Source: BP-133 sp040756995
Lineage (GTDB): Bacteria; Actinomycetota; Acidimicrobiia; IMCC26256; BP-133
NCBI GenBank assembly: GCA_040756995.1
Contig: JBFLYK010000009.1
Span: forward strand, 96,849-160,848
DNA length: 64,000 bases
Direction: 5' to 3'
Position numbers and translations under genes: made by a program. This document shows positions 17,389 through 27,637 of the stretch, in pieces; within the stretch, counting starts at the first letter, position 1; each line of letters starts with the position of its first letter. The notes under the pieces are model-generated. The model did not search any database. It saw only the letters and a list, made by a program, of their open reading frames with translations, and was not told the origin of the DNA.

Positions 17389-17666
17389 ACGATCTGCTCC
17401 GCTGGGCCCGCAACCAGTGGGACCGCGTGCTGGCCGCCGCGCTGCTCCTCGCCGGCCTCGGTGCGCTCGCCGCCGGCTGGCTCGGCGCCAGCAACACGCC
17501 GTACACCGTCGAGCAGCTGCCGTACATCGTGAGCGGCGCGGCCGGCGGCATCTTCCTGCTCGGCGTGGCGGTGATGCTCTGGCTCTCGGCCGACCTCCGC
17601 GACGAGTGGCGCAAACTCGACGCCATCGAGCGGAAACTCGGACCGGACCGGAGCCCTGCCCCGTGA
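17385..17666 (+). CDS. Small two-helix membrane protein
   Basis: This 93-residue protein has two predicted membrane helices (about residues 15-35 and 46-68) joined by a short loop after GWLGAS, and a charged tail. The ATG overlaps the previous stop by four bases (ATGA), and the next gene overlaps it the same way, so all three are coupled. Its helix-GAS-loop-helix layout resembles the protein that follows, suggesting an old tandem duplication. I do not recognise a named family. Confidence 0.7.
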   Translation: MNDLLRWARNQWDRVLAAALLLAGLGALAAGWLGASNTPYTVEQLPYIVSGAAGGIFLLGVAVMLWLSADLRDEWRKLDAIERKLGPDRSPAP

Positions 17667-18160
17667 CGATCGCCGTGTCCGGTACGGCGCGGCGGGCGGA
17701 TACCCGCCCGGCCCCGGCCGAGCGCGCCGCCGAGTTGTGGCGCCCGTTCGACGTCGCCGTGGTCTACGTCGCCGTCGTGGCGGTCGCCGGCCTGATCGCC
17801 GCCGCCTGGTGGGGCGCCAGCGGCGACGCCGACGAGGGCCGCCAGCTCGGCTGGCTCGGCCTGGCCATCGCCGCCGACGCGGTCATCGGCGTCATCGTCG
17901 CCGCCTGGCTGATCGTGGGCTACCGCCGGCTGGCCCTTCGGCGCCGGTTCCTGCTGGCCGGGGCCGGCGTCGGCTCAGGCGCCGTGCGGACGGCTGCGCC
18001 GGATGGGATGTTCGTGCGCGGGGCTCGCATGAGCCGCTATCACCGGTCGGGATGCCATCTGGTGGCCAGCAGGGAAGTGGTGGCGGCGGGGGCCGCCGAG
18101 CATGAGGCGGCCGGGTGCCGCCCCTGTCCCGTCTGCCGGCCGCTCGAGGTGCTGCGCTGA
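17663..18160 (+). CDS. Two-helix membrane protein with Ada-like zinc-binding tail
   Basis: This 165-residue protein has two membrane helices (about residues 31-50 and 64-86) joined after WWGAS. Its soluble tail contains SRYHRSGC and GCRPCPVCRP, with H127, C131, C155 and C158. This is the pattern of the Ada-type metal-binding motif also found at the end of some nucleases. The tail probably lies in the cytoplasm, judged by the RRLALRRR stretch after helix 2. The GTG at 17663 overlaps the previous stop, and its own stop overlaps the permease start. The function is unknown. Confidence 0.72.
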   Translation: MTIAVSGTARRADTRPAPAERAAELWRPFDVAVVYVAVVAVAGLIAAAWWGASGDADEGRQLGWLGLAIAADAVIGVIVAAWLIVGYRRLALRRRFLLAGAGVGSGAVRTAAPDGMFVRGARMSRYHRSGCHLVASREVVAAGAAEHEAAGCRPCPVCRPLEVLR

Positions 18161-20058
18161 TGGCGGACTTCCTGCCGTTCATCATCGTCGGCCTCGTCAA
18201 TGGTTCCGTCTACGGGCTGGCCGGGATGGGGCTGGTCCTCACCTACAAGACATCCGGCCTGTTCAACTTCTCGCACGGTGCGCTGGCCGCCGGCGCCGCC
18301 TACCTGTTCTACGAGCTGCGGGATCAGCGCCGCCTGCCCTGGCCCGTCGCCGCGGCGATCTGTGTCTTCGTGGCCGCGCCGTTGGCCGGGGCGGGAATCG
18401 AGCTCCTGGCCCGGCGGCTGACTTCGGCCACCACGGCCGCCAAGGTGGTGGCCACCGTCGGGTTGCTCCTCGCCACCCAGGGGCTCGTCCTCGCCACTTT
18501 CGGGGCGGCGACGCTGAGCTCGGCGCCGTTCCTGCCGCAGCGGGCGTACCGGATCGGCGCCGTGTACGTCGGTGTCGAACAGATGATCATCGTGGCTCTC
18601 ACGCTGGTGGCGGCCGCCGGGCTCTCGCTGTTCTTCCGCCGGACCCGCCTCGGGATCGCGACCCGGGGCGTCGTCGACGATCCCGTCCTCCTCGGCCTCG
18701 GCGGCACCGACCCGGTGCGGATCCGGCGCCGCTCCTGGATCGTCGGCACCGCCTTCGCCGCCGTCTCGGGCATCCTGCTGGCGCCGGCCATCGGGCTGAA
18801 CGCCGGGGTGCTCACGCTCCTCGTGGTTCAGGCGTACGGCGCCGCCGCCCTCGGCGCGTTCTCGAGCCTGCCGATGACGTACGCCGGCGGGCTGTTCCTC
18901 GGCATCGCCGCCGCCATCTCGACGAAGTACGTCCCGGACTTCCCGTCGCTCGCCGGGTTGCCATCGAGCCTGCCCTTCATCGTGCTGTTCGTGGTGCTGC
19001 TGGCCCTGCCGAAACGACGCCTGCTCGAGGCCCCGGCCGCCGGCGGGAACCGCCCGCGCCCGCGCCGCGCCGTCGCCGGGCGGCAGATGCCGCTGCTCGG
19101 CACGATCGTCGCGGCGGCCCTGATCGCCGTGCCCCACGTCGTCGGGGCCCGTGTCCCGGTGTACACCAATTTCGTCATCCTGGCGCTCGTGCTCCTGTCG
19201 CTGCGGCTCCTCGTCACGACGTCGGGCCAGGTGTCGCTGTGCCACGCCACGTTCGCCGCCGTCGGCGCCGCCACGTTCAGCCACCTGGCGGCCGGCGCCG
19301 GCCTCCCGTGGCTGGTGGCCCTGCTCGGGGCGGGGCTCGTCGCGGCACCGGTCGGCGCGGTGGTGGCCATCCCCGCCATCCGGCTGTCCGGGCTGTACCT
19401 GGCCGTGGCCACCTTCGGGTTCGGGGTCCTGCTGGAGCGCATGGTCTACGGCACCGGCCTCATGTTCGGCGTGCGGGGCGGCCGCCTGGCGCCACGGCCC
19501 GACGTCGCCGGACTGGGCTCCGACACCGGCTTCTACTACGTGTGCCTGCTGGCCCTGGCCGTCGGCTGCCTTGTCGTCATCGTCGTCGAGCGCACCCGGC
19601 TCGGGCGGTTGCTGCGCGGCCTGGCCGACTCGCCGGCCGCGCTCATGACGCTGGGCGTCGAAGTCAGCACCACCCGCGTGCTGGTCTTCTGCCTGTCGGC
19701 CTTCATCGCCGGGACGGCCGGGGCGCTGCTCGGCGCGCTGACGGGCTCCGTCGGCCCGCAGGGCTTCGGATCGTTCACGTCGTTGGTGTGGCTGTGCGTG
19801 CTGGCCATCTCGGGATCCGCACCGCTCGGTTCGGCCTTCGTGGCCGCCGGCCTGCTGGTCCTCGTCCCGGCCTACGCCGACAGCCCCACCCTGATCGAGT
19901 ACCAGCCGGTGGCGTTCGGCGTCGCCGCCATCGTCGCCGCCGTGGCTTCCACCGGAGCGTTCGACGTGCGCCGCCGGCTGGCCCGCTGGGCCGCGGCGTC
20001 GGACGGCCGCCGGCGGCGGAGCCCGGTGGCCGAACGCTCGGCCGTGGGGGCGGCCTGA
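18160..20058 (+). CDS. Branched-chain-type ABC transporter permease (LivH-LivM fusion)
   Basis: This 632-residue protein fuses two permeases. The N-terminal half is LivH-like (GLVNGSVYGLAGMGLVLTYK near residue 10). The C-terminal half, from about residue 310, is LivM-like, with the TSGQVSLCHATFAAVGA motif. Together they would form the membrane channel of a Liv/HAAT-type importer. The ATG at 18160 overlaps the previous stop, and the ATPase gene follows by one base. The C-terminus has no ATPase domain, unlike the common LivM-LivG fusions. The substrate is probably a pathway compound rather than an amino acid, by context only. Confidence 0.9.
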   Translation: MADFLPFIIVGLVNGSVYGLAGMGLVLTYKTSGLFNFSHGALAAGAAYLFYELRDQRRLPWPVAAAICVFVAAPLAGAGIELLARRLTSATTAAKVVATVGLLLATQGLVLATFGAATLSSAPFLPQRAYRIGAVYVGVEQMIIVALTLVAAAGLSLFFRRTRLGIATRGVVDDPVLLGLGGTDPVRIRRRSWIVGTAFAAVSGILLAPAIGLNAGVLTLLVVQAYGAAALGAFSSLPMTYAGGLFLGIAAAISTKYVPDFPSLAGLPSSLPFIVLFVVLLALPKRRLLEAPAAGGNRPRPRRAVAGRQMPLLGTIVAAALIAVPHVVGARVPVYTNFVILALVLLSLRLLVTTSGQVSLCHATFAAVGAATFSHLAAGAGLPWLVALLGAGLVAAPVGAVVAIPAIRLSGLYLAVATFGFGVLLERMVYGTGLMFGVRGGRLAPRPDVAGLGSDTGFYYVCLLALAVGCLVVIVVERTRLGRLLRGLADSPAALMTLGVEVSTTRVLVFCLSAFIAGTAGALLGALTGSVGPQGFGSFTSLVWLCVLAISGSAPLGSAFVAAGLLVLVPAYADSPTLIEYQPVAFGVAAIVAAVASTGAFDVRRRLARWAAASDGRRRRSPVAERSAVGAA

Positions 20059-20059
20059 C

Positions 20060-20752
20060 ATGTTCGAACTGCGCTCCGTCGACGGTGGCTACGGCGATGC
20101 GCCGGTGGTGCACGGCGTCACGCTGGCCGTCCCCGATTCCAGCGTCGTGGCCGTGCTGGGACCCAACGGCGCCGGGAAGACGACGCTGTTGCGGCTGGCC
20201 TCCGGCGTGCTCCCGATCGAGCGGGGCCGGCTGCTGCTCAACGGCCGCGACGTCACCGGCTGGAAACCGCACGAGCTGGCGCAGGCCGGCCTCTGCCACG
20301 TGCCGGAGGGGCGGGGCGTGTTCCCCCGCCTGACGGTGCGGGAGAACCTCGTGCTCCAGGCCCCGGCGGGGCGGGAGGCCGAGGCGATCGACCGGGCGAC
20401 GGCCGCCTTCCCCGTCCTCGGATCGCGGCTGCACCAGGCGGCGGGAACGATGAGCGGCGGCGAGCAGCAGATGCTGGCGCTGGCCCGGGCCTACGTCACG
20501 GAGCCCCGGGTCGTGCTCGTCGACGAGGTGTCGATGGGCCTCGCCCCGGTGATCGTCGACGAGATCTTCGCCTTCTTCTCCGTGATGGCGGCGGAGGGAA
20601 CCAGCCTGCTGCTCGTGGAGCAGTACGTCGTCCGGGCGCTGGAGATCGCCGATTTCGTCTACCTGCTGTCGTCGGGTGGCGTGTCGTTCGCCGGTGAACC
20701 GGCCGAACTCGACGGCGACGACGTGTTCTCGCACTACATCGGTGTCTCGTGA
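20060..20752 (+). CDS. Liv-type ABC transporter ATP-binding protein (LivF-like)
   Basis: This 230-residue ATPase has Walker A GPNGAGKTT at residues 34-42, the LivF hallmark PEGRGVFPRLTVRENL, the signature MSGGEQQML and Walker B RVVLVDEVSMGL. It should power the fused permease just upstream. No LivG-type ATPase is found in the window, so the complex may use two copies of this subunit or borrow one encoded elsewhere. Confidence 0.9.
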   Translation: MFELRSVDGGYGDAPVVHGVTLAVPDSSVVAVLGPNGAGKTTLLRLASGVLPIERGRLLLNGRDVTGWKPHELAQAGLCHVPEGRGVFPRLTVRENLVLQAPAGREAEAIDRATAAFPVLGSRLHQAAGTMSGGEQQMLALARAYVTEPRVVLVDEVSMGLAPVIVDEIFAFFSVMAAEGTSLLLVEQYVVRALEIADFVYLLSSGGVSFAGEPAELDGDDVFSHYIGVS

Positions 20753-20765
20753 GGGGGAGAGAGTC

Positions 20766-22355
20766 ATGACGAGTACCGGCACCGTCCGGCGGATCCTCGG
20801 CCCGGCGCTTCTGGTCGTGCTGGTGGGGTCGGCCTGCGGTACACGGTTGGAGCGCGCCGAGGTCGTGAGCGCCCAGCAGATCAAGCTGCAGGGCGCGCTC
20901 CCGGCCGAGGGCGCCGCCCCGGCCGCCACCGACGAGGCGGAGGCGGCCGCAACGGGTGACGCCGGGACGGACGCCGGCGGGACCGGCGGGGGCGACACCG
21001 CCGGCGCGAGCCCGTCCGGCGGTTCGACGACCGGCCCCGCGGCGCCGATGGGCGGTGCGGCCGGTGCGGGCGGCGCGGCGAAGTCCTCGTCCGGGGGCGG
21101 CGCGACGGCCCGGACGGGCGCCGGCACCCGGGACGGTGCGACCGCACCGGCGGGGGCGGCGGCCGGTGCGAACGCGCCGGCCGAGCGGGCGCGACCGGGA
21201 GGCGCAACGACCGCTGCCGGCCCGGAGGCGACCGCTCCCGGCGGCGGCCGGCCGGCATCTCCGGTGCCGCCGCGTTCCCCGGTCACCATCGGCGTCGTGG
21301 GCACCCTCTCCGGCCCGGTCGGCGCGGCCTACGCCGCCGGCCCTCCGACGCTGCTCGCCTGGCGGCGGCTCGTCAACGAGCGGGGCGGCCTGAGCGGCCA
21401 TCCCGTCGACATCATCTTCGGTGACGACGGCGGAGATCCCGCCCGGCACCGCAGCCTCCTGCAGGAGTTCGTGGAGAACAAGAAGGTCGTCGCCTTCGTC
21501 GGCAACCCCGCGCCGCTGACGGGCACCGCCGGCCGCGCCTACCTCGAGGAGAAGCGCATCCCCGTCATCGGCGGGGATCTCGCCAGCGCCGCCTGGCACG
21601 AGAGCCCGGTGTTCTTCCCTCAAGGGACGACGCTGCCCGAGATGCTGGTGGCGACCATCGCCACCGGGGCCAAGTTCACCACCAAGAAGAAGCTCGGGAT
21701 CGCCACCTGCGCCGAGGCGCAGGCCTGCCGGGACGCCTACGAACGCTGGCCCGAGGTGGCCCGCCGGTTCGGGCTCGATCTCGTCTACCGGACCCAGGTG
21801 TCGCTGGCCCAGCCGGACTTCACGGCCGAATGCCTCGGAGCCCGCAACGCCGGGGTGGAACTGTTCGCCACGGTCGTCGATGTCACGGGCGTGTCGCGCT
21901 TCTCGGCGTCGTGCGGCCGGCAGGGGTTCAAGCCCACGTACCTGTTCATCCAGACGGTCGTCGACGACCGGGAGAAGAGCGACCCGAACCTGCAGGGCGC
22001 CTACGGCGCGGTGGCGACGTTCCCCTGGCCGGCCAACGACAGCCCCGCCACCGCCGAGTACCACGCGGCGATGAAACGCTTCGCCCCCGACGTCACGCCG
22101 GCGGCGTCGTCGACGCAGCTGTGGGTGGCGGCGAAGATCTTCGAACAGGCCGCCACCGGCCTGGCCGGGCCGCCCGACCGAGCGGCGTTGCTCGACGCCC
22201 TGTACAGCTTCCGCAACGAGACGTTCGGTGGCCTCACACCGCCGATCACCTACAACCGTGACGCGGCGGCGTCCCGGGTGCCGTGCTGGTTCGTGCAGAC
22301 CATCAGCAACGGCGCCTGGGTGGCGCCCCAGGGCAGCCGGCCGGTGTGCCCCTAG
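20766..22355 (+). CDS. ABC transporter substrate-binding lipoprotein (Liv/HAAT type)
   Basis: This 529-residue binding protein starts with a lipoprotein signal ending GSAC, with the lipidated cysteine at residue 24. A Gly/Ala/Thr-rich linker of about 120 residues follows, then a type I periplasmic-binding fold from about residue 174 (PVTIGVVGTLSGPVG). The linker is much longer than usual and probably carries the domain away from the membrane. The ATG at 20766 follows GAGGGGGAGAG. It completes the importer. The acyl-CoA dehydrogenase start overlaps its stop by one base, linking uptake to catabolism. Confidence 0.88.
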   Translation: MTSTGTVRRILGPALLVVLVGSACGTRLERAEVVSAQQIKLQGALPAEGAAPAATDEAEAAATGDAGTDAGGTGGGDTAGASPSGGSTTGPAAPMGGAAGAGGAAKSSSGGGATARTGAGTRDGATAPAGAAAGANAPAERARPGGATTAAGPEATAPGGGRPASPVPPRSPVTIGVVGTLSGPVGAAYAAGPPTLLAWRRLVNERGGLSGHPVDIIFGDDGGDPARHRSLLQEFVENKKVVAFVGNPAPLTGTAGRAYLEEKRIPVIGGDLASAAWHESPVFFPQGTTLPEMLVATIATGAKFTTKKKLGIATCAEAQACRDAYERWPEVARRFGLDLVYRTQVSLAQPDFTAECLGARNAGVELFATVVDVTGVSRFSASCGRQGFKPTYLFIQTVVDDREKSDPNLQGAYGAVATFPWPANDSPATAEYHAAMKRFAPDVTPAASSTQLWVAAKIFEQAATGLAGPPDRAALLDALYSFRNETFGGLTPPITYNRDAAASRVPCWFVQTISNGAWVAPQGSRPVCP

Positions 22356-23488
22356 TGCAGGCGCCGGAGTTCCGTTCGACGTTCGTGGCCTGGTTGCGGG
22401 AGAACCGGGCGCGCCTGGAGCCGTACCGCGCCTACCGCCCCGGGGCCATCGAGGACGTGTTCGCCCATGACCACGGCCTGCGACTCCTTCTGGCCGAGGA
22501 GAGCTGGCTGCTGTACGGCTGGCCGGAGGAGGCCGGCGGCCGGGGCGGCGACGCTCTTCTGCGGGCCATCCTCTACGACGAGCTGATCGGCGCCGGCTAC
22601 GTGATTCCCGAGGCCGTGAACGTCCTCGAGACGATCGGGCCCATGCTCTGCACGTACGCTCCGCACCTGGCCCGCGACGAGCTGCGGGCCTTCGCCGCCG
22701 GCGAGCGCATGTGGTGTCAAGGGTTCTCGGAGCCCGACGCCGGCAGCGACATGGCCTCCATCCGCACCCGGGCGGTGCCGGCCGGCGACACGTTCCGGAT
22801 CAACGGGCAGAAGACCTGGGTCAGTTTCGGGCACCTGGCCCACGGATGCGGGCTGCTCGTCCGGACGGGCGACACCGAGAGCCGCCACCGGGGCCTGTCG
22901 ATCCTGTGGGTCGACATGAGCCTGCCCGGCGTCACCGTCCGGCCGATCCGGGCCGCGTCGGGTCGCCACGAGTTCGCCGAGCTGTTCTTCGACGACGTCG
23001 TCGTCCCCCGCGATGCGCTGGTCGGAGAGCTCAACGGCGGCTGGGCGGTGGCCATGCACCTCCTGCAGTTCGAGCGCGGCATGTACGGCTGGATCCGCCA
23101 GGCCTGGCTCCACCGCCGGCTCGAGGAGGCGATCGCCAGCGGCTCGCCCGCCGGTCCGGCGTCACCGGAAACGGTGGCCGACGCCTACCTCGCCGCCCTC
23201 AGCCTGCGGCTGCGCTGCCGGTCGACGGTCGGCCGCCTGGCCGCCGGAGCGTTCCTGGGTCCCGAGATCTCCGTCGACAAGCTCCTGCTCTCCGCCGCCG
23301 AGCAGGAGGTGCAGGACGCCGCTCGCGCCGTGCTCGGCCCGGCGTTCGTGCTCGACGACTCCCCGGCGGCGCAGGGCTGGCGGTCCGAGTGGTTCTACTC
23401 CCGGGCGACCAGCATCTACGGCGGGGCCGCCGAAGTGCAGCGGGACATCGTCGCCGAGCACCTGCTCGGCCTCCCGAAGGGCCGGTGA
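22355..23488 (+). CDS. Acyl-CoA dehydrogenase (probable alpha subunit of a pair)
   Basis: This 377-residue acyl-CoA dehydrogenase has WCQGFSEPDAGSDMAS, INGQKTWVSFG and the C-terminal YGGAAEVQRDIVAEHLLGLPKG. The GTG at 22355 overlaps the transporter stop by one base. A second, shorter dehydrogenase gene starts inside its last codons. Adjacent FadE pairs of this kind are known to form heterotetramers in actinobacterial steroid side-chain degradation, and this larger member keeps the usual flavin-binding motifs. The heteromer assignment is inference. Confidence 0.9.
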   Translation: MQAPEFRSTFVAWLRENRARLEPYRAYRPGAIEDVFAHDHGLRLLLAEESWLLYGWPEEAGGRGGDALLRAILYDELIGAGYVIPEAVNVLETIGPMLCTYAPHLARDELRAFAAGERMWCQGFSEPDAGSDMASIRTRAVPAGDTFRINGQKTWVSFGHLAHGCGLLVRTGDTESRHRGLSILWVDMSLPGVTVRPIRAASGRHEFAELFFDDVVVPRDALVGELNGGWAVAMHLLQFERGMYGWIRQAWLHRRLEEAIASGSPAGPASPETVADAYLAALSLRLRCRSTVGRLAAGAFLGPEISVDKLLLSAAEQEVQDAARAVLGPAFVLDDSPAAQGWRSEWFYSRATSIYGGAAEVQRDIVAEHLLGLPKGR

Positions 23489-24483
23489 CCGTGGACGCCG
23501 CCGACATCGAACTGATCCGCAAGACCTTCGAGAGCGCCCTGCCGGCGATGGCGGACGACGTTGCCGCCGTCCTCGCCGAACTGGGCTGGGAGGAGCTGCA
23601 CCGGGCGGAACCGGCCGTGGCCGTGGCCGAACTGTTCGAAGCGCAGGGGCGCCTGCTCGGTTCCACCGCCGCCCTCGACATGGTGGTGGCGGTCGCCACG
23701 GCCCGGCCGTTGCCTCCGGGCACCGCCGTCGTGCACCCCGCGCCGGGCTGTGACGAACCTCCCGGGGCGCTCGACTCCGACGGGCAGGTCACATTCTCCG
23801 GTTTGGTACTGGCCAGGGCCGGGCGGATGCGCGAACTCGCCGTCCCGTTCGTCACCGCCCAAGGATCCGTCGGTGTCGCCACCGCCTCGCCGGCCGCCGC
23901 GAACGGCCGTCCCGTCGCCGGGCTCGACCCCGCCCTTCGGCTCATCTCGGTCAGCGGCACGGCCGCCGCAGCGAACGGCCGCCTGTCCGGCGTCCCCCGG
24001 TCAAGCGGCCCCGCCGCACCGCCCGGCTGGGCCGCCGTCCGGCAGGCGGCGCGCCGGGCCCTGGCCCACGAGTTGTGCGGCCTCGCTCAAGCGATGCTCG
24101 ACGACGCAGCCCGGCACGTCACCGACCGGCACCAGTTCGGCCGGCCCATCGCCGCCTTCCAGACGGTCCGGCATCGCCTCACCGAGGTGTATGTGGCCAT
24201 CGCCGCCGCCCGCAGCGCGCTTGACGCCGCCTGGCTGACGGATGAGCCGATGATGGCTGACGCGGCCAAGGCGCTGGCCGGGCGGGCCGCCACGCTGGCC
24301 GGCCGGCACTCCCTCCAGGTGACGGGAGCGATCGGCTTCACCGAGGAGCACCGCCTGCCCGCCGCCCTCCGCCGGGCCGGCGTCCTCGACGCCCTCTACG
24401 GCAGCGCCGATCAGCTGCGGGCCCAGCTCGGCCGGTCGCTGCTGGAGAAACGCACCGTTCCGCGCTTCGCGCCGCTTCCCTGA
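23485..24483 (+). CDS. Acyl-CoA dehydrogenase-like protein (probable beta subunit)
   Basis: This 332-residue protein is recognisable as an acyl-CoA dehydrogenase mainly by its C-terminal helical domain (RHQFGRPIAAFQTVRHRLTE and HSLQVTGAIGFTEEHRLP). The middle domain is reduced and lacks the CQG-SEPxAGSD motif. It is short for the family and begins with GTGA overlapping its partner's stop. These traits fit the non-canonical subunit of an alpha2beta2 dehydrogenase. It could also act alone on an unusual substrate. Confidence 0.82.
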   Translation: MTVDAADIELIRKTFESALPAMADDVAAVLAELGWEELHRAEPAVAVAELFEAQGRLLGSTAALDMVVAVATARPLPPGTAVVHPAPGCDEPPGALDSDGQVTFSGLVLARAGRMRELAVPFVTAQGSVGVATASPAAANGRPVAGLDPALRLISVSGTAAAANGRLSGVPRSSGPAAPPGWAAVRQAARRALAHELCGLAQAMLDDAARHVTDRHQFGRPIAAFQTVRHRLTEVYVAIAAARSALDAAWLTDEPMMADAAKALAGRAATLAGRHSLQVTGAIGFTEEHRLPAALRRAGVLDALYGSADQLRAQLGRSLLEKRTVPRFAPLP

Positions 24484-24498
24484 CCCAGGAGAGTCCTT

Positions 24499-25280
24499 GT
24501 GGAGAATCCCTTCGCGCCCACCGTCCTCATCGAAGAGCGCGGCGCCGTCGCCCTCGTCACGCTCAACCGGCCGGAGGCGTTGAACGCCTCGAATCCGGCG
24601 CTGCACCGGGCGATGGCCCGGATCTGGCGGCACCTGGCGGAGCAACCCGGCCTGCGGGCCGTCGTCATCACCGGTGCCGGGCGGGCGTTCTGCGCCGGCG
24701 GGGACATGGAGCTGTTCCAGGCGCTGCAGGACGACCACGCCACCCGGCAGTTCCTGCTCGACGAAGCGGCGCAGGTGGTGTCGGAGATGGCGGGCTTCCC
24801 TCTCCCGGTGGTGGCGGCGGTGAACGGTGCGGCGGTGGGGTTGGGCGCCAACGTCGCCCTGCTCTCGGACCTGGTGGTCATGGGCGAGTCGGCCTACCTG
24901 TGCGACCCGCACGTGACGGTCGGGCTGACCGCGGCCGACGGCGGTGCGCCGCTGTGGCCGCTGTTCACCAGCATCCTCAAGGTGAAGGAGTACCTCTTCA
25001 CCGGCGCCCGCATCCCGGCGGCCGACGCGGAGCGGATGGGGTTCGCCAACCGGGTCGTGCCGGACGACGAGGTCGTCCCGGCCGCGCTGGAGCTCGCCGG
25101 CCGTCTGGCGGAGCAACCGGCGCACGCTTTGCGGACCACCAAGCGGGCGATCAATATGCACGTGAGCCGGGCCGTGAGCGGCGTGCTGGAGTACGCGCTC
25201 TCGGCTGAGTTCCAGTCGTTCGACACGGCCGAGCACCGCGAGGTCGTGGCCAAGTTCCTCTCGAAAGGCGGGGTCAAAGG

Positions 25281-25284
<4 letters not shown>
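24499..25284 (+). CDS. Enoyl-CoA hydratase/isomerase family protein
   Basis: This 261-residue crotonase-fold protein has GAGRAFCAGGDMELF and NGAAVGLGANVALLSDLVV, matching the oxyanion-hole regions. The GTG at 24499 is preceded by CCAGGAGAG. It overlaps the thiolase start by four bases. With the flanking dehydrogenases and thiolase it completes one beta-oxidation-like round, apart from a dedicated 3-hydroxyacyl-CoA dehydrogenase, which one of the SDRs could supply. Confidence 0.92.
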
Positions 25285-26471
<1,187 letters not shown>

Positions 26472-26495
26472 GGCGCCGTCGGGGCGGGGGCGGTC

Positions 26496-27593
26496 GTGGA
26501 TTTCGCCTGGACACCTGACCAGCTCCGGCTGCGGGCCGAGGCGGCGCAGGTGGCGGCCGACGCCGCCGCCCGCTACGGGCGGACGCCCGACTCCTGGATC
26601 AACGGCTACTCCAAGGCCTTCGCTAAGGAGATGGCGGCGCGGCGCTGGATCGGCCTGGCGTGGCCGGCGGAGCACGGCGGCGGTGGCCGCCCGGCCATCG
26701 AGCGGCTGATCCTCGGTGAGGAGCTCATCATCGCCGGGGCGCCGGTCGGCTCCTGGTGGGTGGCGGAGCGCCAGATGGGCCCGGCGATCATTGCCTTCGG
26801 CACTCCCGAGCAGCAGGCCCGGTTCCTCCCGCCGATCCTGGCCGGCGAGCACACATGGTGCATCGGGATGAGCGAGCCCGACGCCGGCTCCGACCTCGCC
26901 TCGCTGCGGACGGCCGCCGTCCGCTCCGGCGACGAGTGGGTGATCTCCGGGCAGAAGATCTGGACGAGCTTCGGGGCCGTGGCCGACTACTGCTACCTGA
27001 TCTGCCGCACCTCCACGGAAGGCCCGCCCCACGCCGGCATCAGCGAGCTGATCGTCCCCATGGACGCGCCAGGTATCGAGGTGCGGCCCATCCGCGACAT
27101 GGCCGGCGGCTCGCACTTCTGCGAGGTGTTCTTCCACGAGGTGCGCGTTCCCGCCGCCAACCTCGTGGGCGCCGAGGGCGCCGCCTTCAAGCAGACCATG
27201 CGCCAGCTCGAGCACGAGCGGGCCGGGATCGACCGGCTCGTGTCCAACCACGGGCTCTTCCGCCAGGCGCTCGGGCGGGCCGACCTGTCCGACCCGGTGC
27301 TCCGCCAGGAGGCCGCCGACCTGGAGGCTCGCTACCGCGTCGGACGGCTCCTGGTCTACCGCGAAGCGCTCGGCCAGGCCCCCCGAGGCTTCAGTGCTGC
27401 CACGAAGTGCTTCTGCACCGAGCACGAGCAGCGCGTGGCCCGTTTCGCCGGCCGGGTCTTCGGCGCCGACGCCCTGCTCGCCGGCGCGGCCGCCCACGGG
27501 CTGTGCTATCTCCCGGCGTACACGATCATGGGCGGAACCTCGAACGTGATGCGCAACATCATCGCCGAGCGCATCCTCGGATTGCCCCGGTGA
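26496..27593 (+). CDS. Acyl-CoA dehydrogenase
   Basis: This 365-residue acyl-CoA dehydrogenase has IGMSEPDAGSDLASL, ISGQKIWTSFG and the C-terminal IMGGTSNVMRNIIAERILGLPR. The GTG at 26496 lies 24 bases after the thiolase stop. It is the last gene of the rightward catabolic island and converges on the debranching enzyme. It may serve a second oxidation round or a different chain length from the paired enzymes upstream. Confidence 0.9.
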   Translation: MDFAWTPDQLRLRAEAAQVAADAAARYGRTPDSWINGYSKAFAKEMAARRWIGLAWPAEHGGGGRPAIERLILGEELIIAGAPVGSWWVAERQMGPAIIAFGTPEQQARFLPPILAGEHTWCIGMSEPDAGSDLASLRTAAVRSGDEWVISGQKIWTSFGAVADYCYLICRTSTEGPPHAGISELIVPMDAPGIEVRPIRDMAGGSHFCEVFFHEVRVPAANLVGAEGAAFKQTMRQLEHERAGIDRLVSNHGLFRQALGRADLSDPVLRQEAADLEARYRVGRLLVYREALGQAPRGFSAATKCFCTEHEQRVARFAGRVFGADALLAGAAAHGLCYLPAYTIMGGTSNVMRNIIAERILGLPR

Positions 27594-27637
27594 GCTGACC
27601 GCTGACGGCGCAGCACCGGACATCTCCCGCTGCGGGC

